Source: Eubacterium sp.
GTDB lineage: Bacteria > Bacillota > Clostridia > Lachnospirales > Lachnospiraceae
Direction: 5' to 3'
DNA: 9,706 nt
Assembly: GCA_017445525.1 (NCBI GenBank)
Contig: JAFSTZ010000100.1
Span: 1-9,706 of the forward strand
The translations under genes were made by a program, and so were the position numbers. The notes under the pieces are model-generated. The model was not told the DNA's origin, ran no database searches, and saw only the letters and a list, made by a program, of their open reading frames with translations. Each line of letters opens with the position of its first letter. Position 1 is the stretch's first letter. Shown here in pieces: positions 1 through 6,092 of the stretch.

Positions 1-185
1 GGAGCATCAGGTATGTCAGATGAACTGCTCTCTGCGCTCTCATCATCACTTGCTGCCGTAGCTGACTCAGCAGCGGTCGTTAACGATCCGCTCGCACATC
101 CGACTGCACCCACGGTTCCAAGAACAAGCGCAAGGCTAAGTGCCGTTGCAGGTATCATTTTTCTCGCTAAGCTTTTCTTTTTCAT
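1..185 (-). CDS. Putative lipoprotein, N-terminal part (runs off window)
   Basis: The ATG at 183-185 opens a minus-strand frame that stays open for 61 codons to the window edge. The product starts MKKKSLARKM, a positively charged n-region, followed by a hydrophobic stretch (about residues 11-29) and Cys30 in the context GAVGC, which fits a lipobox with Ala at -3. Processing by Lgt and Lsp would anchor the mature protein to the outer face of the membrane through Cys30. After the Cys comes a Ser/Ala/Asp/Glu-rich linker (about residues 31-61), as often precedes the folded domain of a surface lipoprotein. The ribosome binding site is imperfect (AAAGG and TAGG lie 8-16 bases upstream). The functional domain lies outside the window, so whether this is a solute-binding protein, an enzyme or something else cannot be said. 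The lipoprotein call is firm from the signal peptide; the role is unknown. Confidence 0.72.
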   Translation of the reverse strand, partial: MKKKSLARKMIPATALSLALVLGTVGAVGCASGSLTTAAESATAASDDESAESSSSDIPDA

Positions 186-328
186 AACAATCGCCTACCT
201 TTCCTTTTTTAGATAAATAACTTCTCTTATCATGATAAATACAGGATTATCTGATCCAACTGACACCCCATCGGCGTCCCGATCGAAGTGTTGTTTTGTT
301 TTCGATAGGCATATAATAAACGACATAA

Positions 329-362
329 CTTAAATCTACTTAAACTCAAACTAAAACTTACA
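329..362. repeat. Degenerate hexamer tandem repeat (CTTAAA-like)
   Basis: On the plus strand the hexamers CTTAAA (329), CTTAAA (339), CTCAAA (345), CTAAAA (351) and CTTACA (357) follow each other, with a 4-bp TCTA gap after the first. The two perfect copies are 10 bp apart, about one helical turn. This could be a direct-repeat operator, a bent AT tract or chance in AT-rich DNA; no regulator is implied by the sequence alone. Confidence 0.35.
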
Positions 363-367
363 TAAAA

Positions 368-396
368 ATATTAAACAAAGACATCTAAACGATCAA
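368..396 (-). promoter_or_regulatory. Possible sigma-70-type promoter for the lipoprotein gene
   Basis: Minus strand TTGATC (391-396) and TAATAT (368-373) are separated by exactly 17 bp. Each box matches the consensus at 4 of 6 positions. It lies directly after the T-tract that follows structured element copy 1, which is a plausible place for a new transcript to begin. The boxes are weak, and AT-rich DNA yields such matches by chance. Confidence 0.3.
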
Positions 397-402
397 AAAG
401 AC

Positions 403-477
403 GGAGCGGCGTCTGAAACTCATTTCGAACACGCTTCATATGCGTGAGAGAAATGAGTTATCAGACATCAGCGCTCC
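403..477. repeat. Structured covarying intergenic element, copy 1
   Basis: This is a 75-bp long-hairpin element sharing its ends and loop with 6726-6798. On the plus strand the layout is: GGAGCG paired with CGCTCC; an asymmetric internal loop GC versus ATCAG; GTCTGA paired with TCAGAC; a single unpaired A on the 3' side; AACTCATTTC paired with GAAATGAGTT; an internal loop GAA versus AGA; CACGC paired with GCGTG; and loop TTCATAT. It starts 86 nt downstream of the tsaD stop. Read on the minus strand it is followed after 3 nt by TTTTT (399-395), so here it may also end the tsaD transcript. It may be a non-coding RNA, a 3'-UTR structure or a mobile structured repeat. The sense strand is not settled. 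The fold is read directly from the sequence; the function is unknown. Confidence 0.8.
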
Positions 478-563
478 ATCCCATAAACTCATAGCCGCCT
501 CGGCTCTTGAACTGGTACAGCGATCGCGAAATAACCGGACATATGTGCAAAATGCGTGACTAC

Positions 564-1658
564 TCATCCAAGTTTCAGGTCCGGCACGGCATTCAGATCC
601 CATCCGTGCCTGACTCCCTTCAGATATTCATGATATCCCGCAGCACCGATCATCGCAGCATTATCGGTGCACAGTATCGGCGGAGGCATAAAGAATCGGT
701 ATTTCCGCTCGGCACACGCCTCCTCCATCGCTGACCTCAGTGCCGAGTTGCACGCGACACCACCGGCAAGAGCGATCTTATCTATACCCAAGTTTTCGGC
801 GGCAAGCATCGTATGGCTCACCAGTACATCAACCACCGCTGCCTGAAACGACGCAGCTACATCTGCACGGTTGATTCCCGCGAGATCATCTGCGCCGGCA
901 TATTTATATGACATAGCACTCTCAGGGTGAACCTCGTCGGCAGTACGTGCCTCCTGATCAGCTCTGACCTTCTGCTTCATCCTCTCGGCATTCAGATAGT
1001 TCAGCACAGCCGACTTAACTCCGCTAAACGAAAAATCATAGACCGAGCCCTCTATGGAAGCCCTCGGAAACTCTATCGCAGTCGGATCACCCTCCTTCGC
1101 AAGAGCATCGATCTTCGGACCGCCGGGGTAGCCCAGCCCTATAGCGCGCGCAACCTTATCAAAGGCCTCACCCGCCGCATCATCATGTGTACGCCCGATA
1201 ACCTCGTACTCTCCGTAGTCCCTTACGAGAACCAGATTCGAGTGTCCTCCCGATGCGACCAGACATATAAATGGTGGCTCCAATTCCTCATGCGCAATAT
1301 AATTCGCAGATATATGTCCCTCTATATGATGTACGCCTACCAAAGGCTTATCAGCTGCATAGGCAAGTGCTTTTGCCGCTCCAACGCCGACAAGTAAAGC
1401 CCCCACAAGACCGGGGCCGTAGGTGACACAGATCGCTTCCATATCATCCAGACTTTTGCCCGACTCAGTGAGAGCCTCATCGATAACCTGATTTATAACC
1501 TCTATATGCTTTCTGGACGCGATCTCAGGTACAACCCCGCCATACAGCTTGTGCGTCTCGATCTGAGAAGCTATGATGTTTGATAGTACCCTTCTGCCGT
1601 CCTCCACAACAGCAGCAGCCGTCTCATCGCACGAACTCTCGATAGCTAATAAATACAT
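564..1658 (-). CDS. tsaD: tRNA N6-adenosine threonylcarbamoyltransferase TsaD
   Basis: TsaD transfers the threonylcarbamoyl group from TC-AMP to A37 of ANN-decoding tRNAs, working in the cytoplasm with TsaB and TsaE, both encoded upstream at 4785-5980. The product is 364 residues and belongs to the Kae1/Gcp ASKHA-fold family. It starts [13 protein letters not shown]. The metal-binding HIEGH (His111, His115) is present, followed by ASGGHSN (135-141), the FSFSGVKSA segment (209-217), the AGGVACN loop (298-304) and Asp332 in CTDNAAM, the third expected metal ligand. The ATG at 1656-1658 is chosen because family members begin at this motif; the open frame upstream to 1748 is basic, non-homologous and overlaps the preceding gene. 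GGAGG lies 12 nt before the start, inside the end of that gene, suggesting coupling. An insertion of about 30 residues near 226-258, compared with Bacillus TsaD recalled from memory, is unusual. Confidence 0.97.
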   Translation of the reverse strand: MYLLAIESSCDETAAAVVEDGRRVLSNIIASQIETHKLYGGVVPEIASRKHIEVINQVIDEALTESGKSLDDMEAICVTYGPGLVGALLVGVGAAKALAYAADKPLVGVHHIEGHISANYIAHEELEPPFICLVASGGHSNLVLVRDYGEYEVIGRTHDDAAGEAFDKVARAIGLGYPGGPKIDALAKEGDPTAIEFPRASIEGSVYDFSFSGVKSAVLNYLNAERMKQKVRADQEARTADEVHPESAMSYKYAGADDLAGINRADVAASFQAAVVDVLVSHTMLAAENLGIDKIALAGGVACNSALRSAMEEACAERKYRFFMPPPILCTDNAAMIGAAGYHEYLKGVRHGWDLNAVPDLKLG

Positions 1659-1665
1659 AATGGAT

Positions 1666-2334
1666 CTAGTCCTCCGTTCCGGTCGCCTCTTCCTTGGAGA
1701 CAGCCTCCTGCGCGCTTTCCTTGAAACCGAGGATCTTCCATCTGTCATTCTGTCTCACAAGTATAAAATCCTGATAGGACTTCGCATATGTCCTTCCGCC
1801 GGTATTCATAAAATACGATATCTTCAAATATGAGCACTCGCGGTCATTTATAGTCTTGTACTGCACCGCCGAACCCGTATCTGCCGAATAACTCACTATC
1901 TTCTTTTTGTCATCCCTGAACTGCTCCACCTCAGCTTTTAGCTTGTCATGATGCTGTTCCTCAGGATTCGCCTCGATAAGATCCGTACTGTACAGCTTGC
2001 GCAGCTGGAGCAACAGTTGGTCAAACTCCTCATCGGATACACTTGTATTGTAGAGGCACTGATTCAGTCTGCCCCAAAGCTTCATAACCTCAGTAGGTGT
2101 CTCAGGATATCCGATCTCCAGATCCTTTGCGATCAGCTTCTCAAGCTCGGTAGTAGGCGTCTTCACCTCGGACTTCATCTGCTGGCGCTTCATGACCTGA
2201 TAGTATCCGCCGACAGCCGCAACCGCAATAAGACATATAACAAAGGAAAACGTCACGATAGAGCGACGCTTCTTCGCCACAAAGTCTATGGTCTTTTTAC
2301 CGGTCTTGCGGGACTTAGCCGATACTGCCGCCAT
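1666..2334 (-). CDS. DUF6715-like single-pass membrane protein
   Basis: This 222-residue protein has a basic cytoplasmic N-terminus (about residues 1-25, many Lys/Arg), one transmembrane helix (about 26-46, ending AAVGGYYQV), and a soluble domain of about 150 residues expected outside the cell. Features such as [20 protein letters not shown], the Asn-Gln-Cys-Leu-Tyr-Asn segment near residue 91 and the late [15 protein letters not shown] strand resemble the Lachnospiraceae family I remember as DUF6715, for which no function is known to me. The C-terminal part has the look of a small SnoaL/NTF2-like fold, but that is only an impression. The start is well supported: AAGGAGG (2341-2347) sits 6 nt before the ATG. 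It lies between rnz and tsaD, with 7 nt between its TAG and the tsaD ATG, so it is probably cotranscribed with both. Confidence 0.85.
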   Translation of the reverse strand: MAAVSAKSRKTGKKTIDFVAKKRRSIVTFSFVICLIAVAAVGGYYQVMKRQQMKSEVKTPTTELEKLIAKDLEIGYPETPTEVMKLWGRLNQCLYNTSVSDEEFDQLLLQLRKLYSTDLIEANPEEQHHDKLKAEVEQFRDDKKKIVSYSADTGSAVQYKTINDRECSYLKISYFMNTGGRTYAKSYQDFILVRQNDRWKILGFKESAQEAVSKEEATGTED

Positions 2335-2359
2335 GAGACGCCTCCTTCCTTTGAGCGAT

Positions 2360-2393
2360 CAGCGTGAGGATGTCGTCTGTTGGTCTCACGCTG
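2360..2393. other. Perfect 9-bp stem-loop between rnz and the DUF6715-like gene
   Basis: CAGCGTGAG (2360-2368) and CTCACGCTG (2385-2393) are perfect inverted repeats around a 16-nt loop. On the transcript the hairpin starts about 18 nt after the rnz stop and ends 12 nt before the AAGGAGG of the next gene. No T-tract follows, so it is not a classical terminator. It could be a processing or stability element within the mRNA, or a dyad operator. Confidence 0.6.
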
Positions 2394-2411
2394 TCCAATC
2401 TTTTCTTCTTA

Positions 2412-3356
2412 CTAATCTTCCTCGTACGTTAAAACTGCAGTTTTCCTATCCTTGCCGACATATGTCTCGGGAAAGATCGCTCTCGCCCTATCTACATAGT
2501 CCTTCGGTCTTATCAATGATGGAGAAAAATGTGTAAGCCACAGCTCGCCGACCTCCGCCTGCGCTGCCAGAGTCGCTGCCTCGGTGAAGGTCATATGCTT
2601 TTTATCCTTCGCCTTCTGCTCCGAGCCTTCCTCGCCGTACATGCCCTCACATATAAATATATCCGCACCCGCCGCATGCTCCGCTATAGACGGTATAGGC
2701 CTCGTATCAGTACAATATGTGACCTTCAGCCCCTTTCTCTCGGCACCCATGACCATGTCCGGAGTGTATGTCCTACCTTCCTCCTCTATGGTCTCACCCT
2801 TCTGAAGCCTGCTCCACAGCTTAAGCGGTATGTCCAGCTCTTTCGCCCTGTCCGCATCAAACCTCCCGGCACGCCTGATGATCTGCGAATATCCGTAACA
2901 GGTCACGGTATGCTTCAGGCGAAAAGCCTCTACGGTATATCCCTTTCCCTCTATAACCTCAAAATCTTCCGTCAATTCTCTGTAATTGATCTCAAACGGC
3001 AGTCCCGGCGCGATGATCCTGAGCGCATCACATACTTTCTTTACTCCTTTAGGTCCCACTATAGTCAGCGGGAGCTCACGCTCTGAGTTTGCCATGGATA
3101 AAAGGAGTCCCGGAAGTCCTGATATATGATCTCCGTGCACATGTGTGATACAGAGCAGATCAACATCATGCAGGCTCCAGCCCTTTGCACGGATCGTGAT
3201 CTGTGTCCCCTCACCGCAATCGATCAACAAAGAGCTTCCGTTGAACCTTGTCATCAAAGCGGTCAGCGCACGCCTCGGAAGAGGCATCATCCCACTTGTT
3301 CCAAGCAAACATACATCAAGCATCGTTTCCACCATCCCGGAGCGTGAAAACAACAT
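2412..3356 (-). CDS. rnz: Ribonuclease Z (tRNA 3'-endonuclease)
   Basis: RNase Z is a dinuclear-zinc metallo-beta-lactamase enzyme that removes 3' trailers from tRNA precursors in the cytoplasm. Counting from the Met at 3323 (303 residues), the protein shows LIDCGEGTQ (33-41), the zinc motif HVHGDH (61-66), His138, Asp206 in YCTDTRP, His243 in KKHMTF and His265 in LTHFS. These supply the metal-binding and acid-base residues expected of the family. The segment at about 152-192, with RAGRFDADRAKELDIPLKLW, corresponds to the tRNA-binding exosite arm that separates RNase Z from other family members. Two starts are possible: 3356, with GGAG 5 nt upstream, used here; and 3323, where family members usually begin (MLDVCLLGT) but with a poor ribosome binding site. 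A promoter lies just upstream (3390-3418). The setting among t6A genes fits a tRNA-maturation role. Confidence 0.94.
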   Translation of the reverse strand: MLFSRSGMVETMLDVCLLGTSGMMPLPRRALTALMTRFNGSSLLIDCGEGTQITIRAKGWSLHDVDLLCITHVHGDHISGLPGLLLSMANSERELPLTIVGPKGVKKVCDALRIIAPGLPFEINYRELTEDFEVIEGKGYTVEAFRLKHTVTCYGYSQIIRRAGRFDADRAKELDIPLKLWSRLQKGETIEEEGRTYTPDMVMGAERKGLKVTYCTDTRPIPSIAEHAAGADIFICEGMYGEEGSEQKAKDKKHMTFTEAATLAAQAEVGELWLTHFSPSLIRPKDYVDRARAIFPETYVGKDRKTAVLTYEED

Positions 3357-3380
3357 TCACTCTCCAACATATACAACCAT
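3357..3380 (-). other. Possible 7-codon upstream ORF before rnz
   Basis: ATG at 3378-3380 begins a frame encoding MVVYVGE that stops at TGA (3357-3359), immediately abutting the ATG at 3356. The GGAGAG inside it is also the ribosome binding site for the rnz start at 3356. If transcription starts about 7 nt after the -10 box at 3390-3395, the short ORF would be nearly leaderless. It has no ribosome binding site of its own, so translation is speculative. Confidence 0.2.
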
Positions 3381-3389
3381 ATCTGATTT

Positions 3390-3418
3390 ATTTTAACACA
3401 AAAATGTCACTTTTGCAA
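3390..3418 (-). promoter_or_regulatory. Sigma-70-type promoter for rnz and downstream genes
   Basis: On the minus strand TTGCAA (3413-3418) and TAAAAT (3390-3395) are separated by exactly 17 bp. The -10 box differs from TATAAT at one position and is preceded by TG one base upstream, forming an extended -10. The site lies in the 70-bp gap between the GGDEF gene and rnz. It would let rnz, the DUF6715-like gene and tsaD be expressed independently of tsaE-tsaB and of the interrupted GGDEF gene. Confidence 0.68.
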
Positions 3419-3426
3419 GTTTTTGT

Positions 3427-4638
3427 TTACACAGCGATTATTATCCCGCCGAAGTATTCCGGCTCACCCTCCAGGTCAGTCAAAACAAATCCTCTCGTCG
3501 TACATACGGCATACGTTCCATCCTCACGACGTGCCCGATATGTAAGCTGTTTAAAATTCGGTGCATTTTCTTCATCGAATACGGCATTGATGGCATCGCG
3601 ATAAGCATCGATATCCTCCGGATGGATACGCTCCTCCCATATATCACCTGCCCGATACATATACTCCGATGGCATGTCAAAGTCATCCACCAGCGGGAGT
3701 GACCATCTGGAAAAATCGTATCTCATATCATTAAGATAAACATACCCGCTACCCGCGATGGTATACATAGCACCAAACATACGGTCCAAAAGCCGTTTTC
3801 TATCATCGGTTATGGGATTGTTCTCCCGTTCCATTTTTTTAAACCCATCACGGATCTTCATGGTCTTTAGTTTAGTTTTATCCTCATACATCAGACGGTC
3901 TGCGCGGGAAAAAACATCCGTTAAACAAGTATCTTGCTCTCTGTTGTACAGAGCCATACCGCAGGCAACCACCGGCCCCGAACTATCACGCCCGTTCGCA
4001 ATGGATATGCCCTTCAACTTCCCTACCAATGTCTCACATTCCTCATAATCTCTATCGGAAAGCACTATGATAAACTCATCTCCGCCGACGCGAAAGACCG
4101 GACTGTGCGAAAAAGTCTCACAGATCATACGGCTGGCACGCTGGATAGCCTCATCCCCAAAACTGTGTCCACGCGTATCGTTCAAAATCTTCAGATCATT
4201 TATATCACACACTACGATTCCGAAAGCATAATCTTTCTGCCCGCTTTGGATATTTTTTTCAATCGAAGCTGCATATTCACAATAAGCATTTTTATTGCGC
4301 ACACCGGTAAGCTCATCCCGCCTGGCCATTCGTCTGGCTGATTGCAGTTTTTCGATATTCTCTTCTTCCTTCTTTATCTCTTCTTCAATATTCTCCATGC
4401 AACAGATAGCATGTTTCTGATCCGAAGCCATAAGTACGACGTAACGTACCCTCATCAGTCGCCCGTCTATGATCAAACGAAGTATAATTGAAAACTTTCC
4501 ATGACGTATCAGATGCCTTGACATCGTGTCTTTATCATGTGCCTGAATCATCCTTTCAACATCATCAGGGTGAACAAAGAGACGAATACACTTCTGTATA
4601 TCAGAAAAATAGTCTTCGCCATTTTTACCAATATGCAT
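3427..4638 (-). CDS. Diguanylate cyclase, GGDEF then C-terminal PAS; probable remnant
   Basis: A 403-residue open frame of a c-di-GMP synthase family. Its first ~90 residues are the rest of an N-terminal PAS-like domain, followed by a Lys/Glu coiled linker (about 83-107), a GGDEF domain (about 108-255) opening with RRDELTGVRNKNAY and carrying an intact catalytic GGDEF at 185-189, and a C-terminal PAS_3-type domain (about 282-403, with DIWEERIHPEDIDAY). The product-binding I-site RxxD is replaced by FSHS (176-179), so feedback inhibition through that site is not expected. The ATG at 4636-4638 lacks a good ribosome binding site. The same frame continues upstream to a proper start at 4767 but is broken by TGA at 4657-4659. 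As I recall, relatives continue after the PAS domain into a second GGDEF and often an EAL domain; this one stops right at the PAS end. It may be inactive or make a shortened enzyme by re-initiation. Confidence 0.8.
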   Translation of the reverse strand: MHIGKNGEDYFSDIQKCIRLFVHPDDVERMIQAHDKDTMSRHLIRHGKFSIILRLIIDGRLMRVRYVVLMASDQKHAICCMENIEEEIKKEEENIEKLQSARRMARRDELTGVRNKNAYCEYAASIEKNIQSGQKDYAFGIVVCDINDLKILNDTRGHSFGDEAIQRASRMICETFSHSPVFRVGGDEFIIVLSDRDYEECETLVGKLKGISIANGRDSSGPVVACGMALYNREQDTCLTDVFSRADRLMYEDKTKLKTMKIRDGFKKMERENNPITDDRKRLLDRMFGAMYTIAGSGYVYLNDMRYDFSRWSLPLVDDFDMPSEYMYRAGDIWEERIHPEDIDAYRDAINAVFDEENAPNFKQLTYRARREDGTYAVCTTRGFVLTDLEGEPEYFGGIIIAV

Positions 4639-4656
4639 CTTCTCAAGATTTTTTTT

Positions 4657-4767
4657 TCAACAATATTCAATGTACTCACCGGATTCCAGACTTACATAAT
4701 ATACGGATTCAAAATGATTTGCCAGTGAGTCTGCTATCTGCTCAAATACATCTTTGTTTTTTTCCAT
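4657..4767 (-). pseudogene. 5' fragment of the GGDEF gene, ended by in-frame TGA
   Basis: ATG at 4765-4767 is preceded by a near-perfect AGGAGGAG. It encodes 36 residues, starting MEKNKDVFEQIADSLANHFE and ending SGEYIEYC, then hits TGA at 4657-4659. The very same frame resumes at once (KKNLEK) and runs into the 403-codon ORF starting at 4638. Both halves fit one continuous PAS-like domain, and the start lies 17 nt after the tsaB stop. TGA is followed directly by A's, giving a run of nine (plus-strand T9 at 4649-4657). Since the frame is identical on both sides, a point nonsense change (for instance TCA to TGA) explains the break better than an indel. A sequencing error is possible. Confidence 0.7.
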
Positions 4768-4773
4768 ACTATG

Positions 4774-4781
4774 CTCCTCCT
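4774..4781 (-). promoter_or_regulatory. Ribosome binding site marking the original GGDEF gene start
   Basis: AGGAGGAG on the minus strand lies 6 nt before the ATG at 4765-4767. It is the best ribosome binding site near this gene and shows that translation was designed to begin upstream of the in-frame TGA, not at 4638. Confidence 0.8.
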
Positions 4782-4784
4782 AGT

Positions 4785-5546
4785 TTACCGCTCTTCCCTC
4801 TCACGCTCCGCCTGGCTCTTTCTCAGGTAAACAGGCGTAAAGTCAGCTGCCGGGATAGCCGCTCCGTCACGATACAGTACCCGGCCGAGTGCAGCCACCG
4901 AGGATGCAAGCTGGTACCTCTTGGCATCATCGGCAAATGTGATCCACCCTGCGGTATTCACTATGTGAACATCACCTTCATCAGCCGCCGTAGCGAGCCA
5001 GTCATGGTAGCGTTCCAGTATCCTGTCTTTATACACCGGCACACCGTCCCCCAGAAAGACAACCTGTCTTTTCATCGCCAAAAGCCTGTCAACTATATCA
5101 TCGATGGGTTCCGCTCCCTCATCGCAAAGAGGAACCGGTGTCTCTCCGATCACATCATATATACAAAAATAACACTGCGACCGCCTCGCATCCATGATAG
5201 GACAGACAAGATCGGAGACCCCGTGCATATTATAAGCAAGTCCCTGCAGCGTCGAGACCGGGATTATCGGTATGTCAAGCGCCTGTGCAAGTCCCTTTGC
5301 AGTCGCCGCCCCGATCCTAAGTCCCGTGAAAGATCCCGGACCCGCAGCCACAGCGATAGCAGTAAGCTCATGCTTATCAACCTCTGCCATAGTCAGCAGC
5401 TGATCGATCATAGGCAGCAGAGTCTGCGAGTGAGTCTTTTTATTATGGATAGTAAACTCACCCACCAGAACATCATCCGATAAGACAGCAACGCTCGCTA
5501 CCAGTCCCGAACTATCTATAGCCAGTATATTATTCTTCATCATCAT
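4785..5546 (-). CDS. tsaB: tRNA threonylcarbamoyladenosine biosynthesis protein TsaB
   Basis: TsaB is the non-catalytic ASKHA-fold partner of TsaD and is needed for assembly of the bacterial TsaBDE complex that makes t6A37. The 253-residue product begins MMMKNNILAIDSSG, the N-terminal phosphate-1-like strand, and has the family hallmark AGPGSFTGLRIG (68-79), KGLAQALDIPIIPVSTLQGL (84-103), a central MDARRSQCYF (118-127) and the C-terminal FTPVYLRKSQAERE. It lacks the HxxxH metal site of TsaD, as expected for TsaB. Length is slightly above the usual 220-240 residues. Three consecutive ATGs make the exact start uncertain by two codons; a weak AAGGA lies 13 nt upstream of the first. It begins 2 nt after the tsaE stop, so the two are surely cotranscribed and probably coupled. 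The interrupted GGDEF gene follows after 17 nt, in the place where rimI often stands. Confidence 0.96.
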   Translation of the reverse strand: MMMKNNILAIDSSGLVASVAVLSDDVLVGEFTIHNKKTHSQTLLPMIDQLLTMAEVDKHELTAIAVAAGPGSFTGLRIGAATAKGLAQALDIPIIPVSTLQGLAYNMHGVSDLVCPIMDARRSQCYFCIYDVIGETPVPLCDEGAEPIDDIVDRLLAMKRQVVFLGDGVPVYKDRILERYHDWLATAADEGDVHIVNTAGWITFADDAKRYQLASSVAALGRVLYRDGAAIPAADFTPVYLRKSQAEREREER

Positions 5547-5548
5547 AA

Positions 5549-5980
5549 TTAATTATCGATCCTTATACACCTATAATCGTTACCCTTTTCGTAGTCTTTA
5601 TTAATAGTTATCTTTACCGCCGTGTCGGGCAACAGTTCCTCTACCCTCTCCGGCCACTCGATGAGGCACACCCCCTCACCGTATAGATACTCATCAAATC
5701 CTATATCATACATCTCATCCGGATCGCCGATCCTGTACACATCAAAGTGATATAGAGGCAGCCTTCCTTCATACTCATGCACGATAGTAAATGTCGGACT
5801 TGTCACCGGCTCAGTGATCCCGAGCCCCGCTGCAAACCCTTTTGCCAGTACGGTTTTCCCCACACCCAGATCACCGTCAAGCAGATAAATATCCCCGGCA
5901 GAAGCACTCTCACCGAGTCTTTTCCCCACAGCAAAAGTCTCTGCTTCAGTGTTTGTTTCTATCTGTTCTATATGTGTCAT
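5549..5980 (-). CDS. tsaE: tRNA threonylcarbamoyladenosine biosynthesis ATPase TsaE
   Basis: TsaE is the P-loop ATPase that resets the TsaB-TsaD complex between rounds of t6A synthesis. From the ATG at 5978-5980 the protein is 143 residues. The Walker A motif GDLGVGKT lies at 36-43, the switch region TSPTFTIVHEY at 60-70, YHFDVYR at 77-83, and the late EWPERV around Trp109, all in family order. A TTG at 6002-6004 would add eight residues (starting MKAGIGSI), but neither start has a clear ribosome binding site. The ATG is preferred because the family begins close to this point. The 11-mer GGATCGATAAT overlaps this start and recurs just before the tsaB start. It opens the tsaE-tsaB pair; the nearest upstream candidate promoter is weak (TTGAAA at 6082-6087, TGTAAA at 6058-6063, 18-bp spacing). 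Confidence 0.96.
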   Translation of the reverse strand: MTHIEQIETNTEAETFAVGKRLGESASAGDIYLLDGDLGVGKTVLAKGFAAGLGITEPVTSPTFTIVHEYEGRLPLYHFDVYRIGDPDEMYDIGFDEYLYGEGVCLIEWPERVEELLPDTAVKITINKDYEKGNDYRCIRIDN

Positions 5981-6005
5981 TATCGATCCGATTCCCGCCT
6001 TCAAT

Positions 6006-6059
6006 ATCGTTTGAATTTAACCGTTTGATTCCATCGTTTCTAAACTATTATTATCGTTT
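6006..6059 (-). repeat. Four AAACGRT repeats upstream of tsaE
   Basis: On the minus strand AAACGAT occurs at 6053-6059, 6033-6039 and 6006-6012, and AAACGGT at 6020-6026. Start-to-start spacings are 20, 13 and 14 bp. All lie in the 112-bp gap between the YcxB-like gene and tsaE, where a promoter or operator is expected. No known regulator is recognised. They could be regulator sites or chance in low-complexity DNA. Confidence 0.35.
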
Positions 6060-6092
6060 TACACCATAATAATAATTCCTCTTTCAATACTA

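Larger units (their letters stand above)
186..402. other. AT-rich intergenic region / leader of the lipoprotein gene
   Basis: With the flanking structured element, the gap between tsaD and the lipoprotein gene is 378 bp and holds no credible gene. On the minus strand it contains a possible promoter (368-396), a row of CTTAAA-like hexamers (329-362), and a GC-richer patch near 268-288. In that patch GACGCC can pair with GGTGTC across a GATGG loop, enclosed by GATC/GATC. A small GGAT/ATCC hairpin lies at about 245-258. I matched none of these to a known riboswitch class. A leader of roughly 175 nt would leave room for cis-acting control of the lipoprotein gene. Confidence 0.5.

Noticed and set aside
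13..216. Plus-strand small ORF with a C-terminal hydrophobic stretch
   Set aside because: It is the antisense shadow of the lipoprotein signal peptide on the minus strand, which has a proper start and lipobox.
403..477. Hammerhead ribozyme or kink-turn, because the minus strand reads GCTGATGT in the conserved internal loop
   Set aside because: The hammerhead core needs CUGANGA plus a matching GAA strand, and a kink-turn needs opposed G-A pairs; here the opposite strand is only GC, so neither pattern is met.
1659..1748. N-terminal 30-residue extension of TsaD
   Set aside because: The extension is Arg-rich, unlike any TsaD N-terminus, overlaps the preceding gene in another frame, and the family start MYLLAIESS is at 1658.
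4657..4659. TGA as a selenocysteine codon (Cys-Sec pair) in the GGDEF gene
   Set aside because: No convincing bacterial SECIS-type hairpin follows; the position is in a PAS-like sensor domain without redox chemistry, and remembered relatives have ordinary residues there.
4649..4659. Programmed frameshifting on the nine-A run beside the TGA
   Set aside because: The frame is the same before and after the stop, so a single slip would not restore the protein.
4488..5483. Long plus-strand ORF opposite tsaB and the GGDEF gene
   Set aside because: The translation has no recognisable domain and lies antisense to two well-identified proteins; it reflects codon composition of the minus-strand genes.
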